Program-made: the position numbers and the translations under genes | Part shown: one piece after another, positions 4,805 to 5,632 of the stretch | Numbering within the stretch: position 1 is the first letter of the stretch | Layout: every line of letters begins with the position of its first letter | Assembly: GCA_023384315.1 (NCBI GenBank) | Contig: JAHDWY010000055.1 | Coordinates: forward strand, 1-5,632 | Origin: Candidatus Hydrogenedentota bacterium | Lineage (GTDB): Bacteria; Hydrogenedentota; Hydrogenedentia; Hydrogenedentales; SLHB01 | Direction of reading: 5' to 3' | DNA: 5,632 nt | Notes under the pieces: generated by a model | What the model was told of the DNA's origin: nothing | The model's database searches: none | Seen by the model: the letters and a program-made list of their open reading frames with translations, nothing else

Positions 4805-5632
4805 ATGTCCAAGCGCAAGACGATCCATGTTGTGTCCAATTCCCACTGGGACCGGGAGTGGGGCTATCCCTTTGAGGAGACGCGGCTGCTGCTCCTGGAT
4901 TTCATGGACAATCTGTTGGAACTGCTGGATACGGACCCGGAGTTTCATTCGTTCACGATGGACTCGCAGACGCTGTGCGTCGAAGACTACGTGGAGCTGC
5001 GCCCGGAGAAGCGGGAGACCATCGAGAAGCATGTGAAGTCGGGCCGGCTCATCGTGGGGCCGTGGTATTCGCTTCCGGAAGAGTATTGCGTGAACGGCGA
5101 GTCGCTGGTGCGCAACCTGGTCGTGGGACACCGCGTCGCGGAGAGCTACGGCGAGGTGTCGAAGGTGGGCTACACGCCGTTCAGCTACGGACAGACCTCG
5201 CAGATGCCGCAGATGTATGCGGGGTTCGATATCGACACGATCATCTTCTACCGCGGCATCAACACGCCCCACAGCGAGTTTCTCTGGGAAGGCGCCGACG
5301 GAACGCGCTTGCTCGGCATGCGCTTCGGGTGCATGAGCCGGTTCAGTTATTACATCTACGTCTACCGCATGCTTCGGTACGGGTCGAGCGACGTGTTCGC
5401 CCGGTACGACTGGGATCGCGGCGCGGCGCCGTTTCGCCTCGCGCGGGACACGAATCCGCGCGGGCACTACTACGTGCTGGACAAGGACAAGAAGCAGTGG
5501 CACGACGAACCCATCCGGGAACAGTTGCTCAAACTGGTGAAGGACGAGTCGGAGCATTTCACGACGAGCCACATCTGTTGCATGCAGGGCTTTGACACCT
5601 CCGATCCCGACCCGCGCGAGTCGGAGATCATG
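4805..5632 (+). CDS. GH38 alpha-mannosidase-like protein, N-terminal 276 residues, catalytic Asp position replaced by Phe
   Basis: The frame is open from ATG 4805 to the window end; GH38 enzymes are usually 800-1000 residues, so about a third is visible. ATG has GGAGG 5 nt upstream. GH38 landmarks in order: VVSNSHWDREWG (9-20) with metal ligands H14 and D16, FTMDSQTLCVEDY (50-62), GPWYSLPEEYCVNGESLVRN (85-104), the QMPQ segment (133-136), and FYRGI followed by EFLWEGADGTRLL (148-169). GH38 enzymes are Zn-dependent retaining alpha-mannosidases acting on mannosides of glycans or glycoconjugates. Oddity: where the family normally reads PDSFGH before QLPQ, this protein reads PFSYGQ (125-130). The nucleophile and zinc-binding Asp is therefore Phe126 and the following His is Gln130. 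It may have changed chemistry, use another residue, or be inactive. No signal peptide is visible, so the product looks cytoplasmic. Family call firm, activity uncertain. Confidence 0.92.
   Translation, partial: MSKRKTIHVVSNSHWDREWGYPFEETRLLLLDFMDNLLELLDTDPEFHSFTMDSQTLCVEDYVELRPEKRETIEKHVKSGRLIVGPWYSLPEEYCVNGESLVRNLVVGHRVAESYGEVSKVGYTPFSYGQTSQMPQMYAGFDIDTIIFYRGINTPHSEFLWEGADGTRLLGMRFGCMSRFSYYIYVYRMLRYGSSDVFARYDWDRGAAPFRLARDTNPRGHYYVLDKDKKQWHDEPIREQLLKLVKDESEHFTTSHICCMQGFDTSDPDPRESEIM

Noticed and set aside
4766..5572. Minus-strand open frame of 268 codons opposite the GH38 gene
   Set aside because: Very His/Arg/Val-rich, typical of the complement of a GC-rich gene, and the plus-strand GH38 motifs are unmistakable.
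1..5632. CRISPR array, tRNA, rRNA or insertion sequence
   Set aside because: I saw no regularly spaced repeats, no tRNA-like cloverleaf or rRNA segments, and no transposase-like protein in any frame.

Overview
This is a GC-rich bacterial chromosomal window with six protein genes. Three encode signal-transduction proteins (a CheW adaptor, a sigma-54 response regulator and a membrane histidine kinase). The others are an acetyltransferase, a small protein of unknown family and the start of a GH38 alpha-mannosidase-like enzyme. Organism: strong Shine-Dalgarno sites, a sigma-54 activator, CheW and a GH38 enzyme suggest a free-living Gram-negative-type bacterium. A planctomycete/Hydrogenedentes-like lineage or a deltaproteobacterium would fit. 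This is an impression from protein style, not a proof.

Left part, minus strand, in transcription order: a GNAT acetyltransferase (2935-2459), an NtrC-family response regulator with receiver, AAA+ and Fis-type HTH domains (2324-912), a 140-residue protein of unknown family (674-252), and cheW (255 to beyond base 1). The last two genes overlap by ATGA. The 237 bases between the regulator and the small gene carry a well-formed -24/-12 promoter (TGGCAC-N5-CTGCT) on the same strand. It lies about 48 nt before the small gene's start, so the regulator could directly drive the small gene and cheW. A pair of GACAGGAT repeats exactly 42 bp apart lies at typical enhancer distance from it.

Middle, 2936-3122: a divergent control region between the GNAT gene (minus) and the histidine kinase gene (plus). 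It holds a perfect 12-bp palindrome and weak sigma-70-like promoters facing both ways. The kinase (3123-4538) has six predicted membrane helices, a GGANSPF motif like the quinone-site motif of RegB sensors, and a complete DHp/ATPase core. It may be the partner of the NtrC-type regulator, with the GNAT gene in between; this is inference from proximity.

Right part: a 266-base intergenic stretch (4539-4804) contains two inverted copies of a 24-bp hairpin-forming repeat. They differ at only two positions, and those two positions pair with each other. The GH38 gene follows (4805 to beyond the window end). It keeps the HxD metal ligands, but Phe stands where the family's catalytic/zinc-binding Asp is expected.
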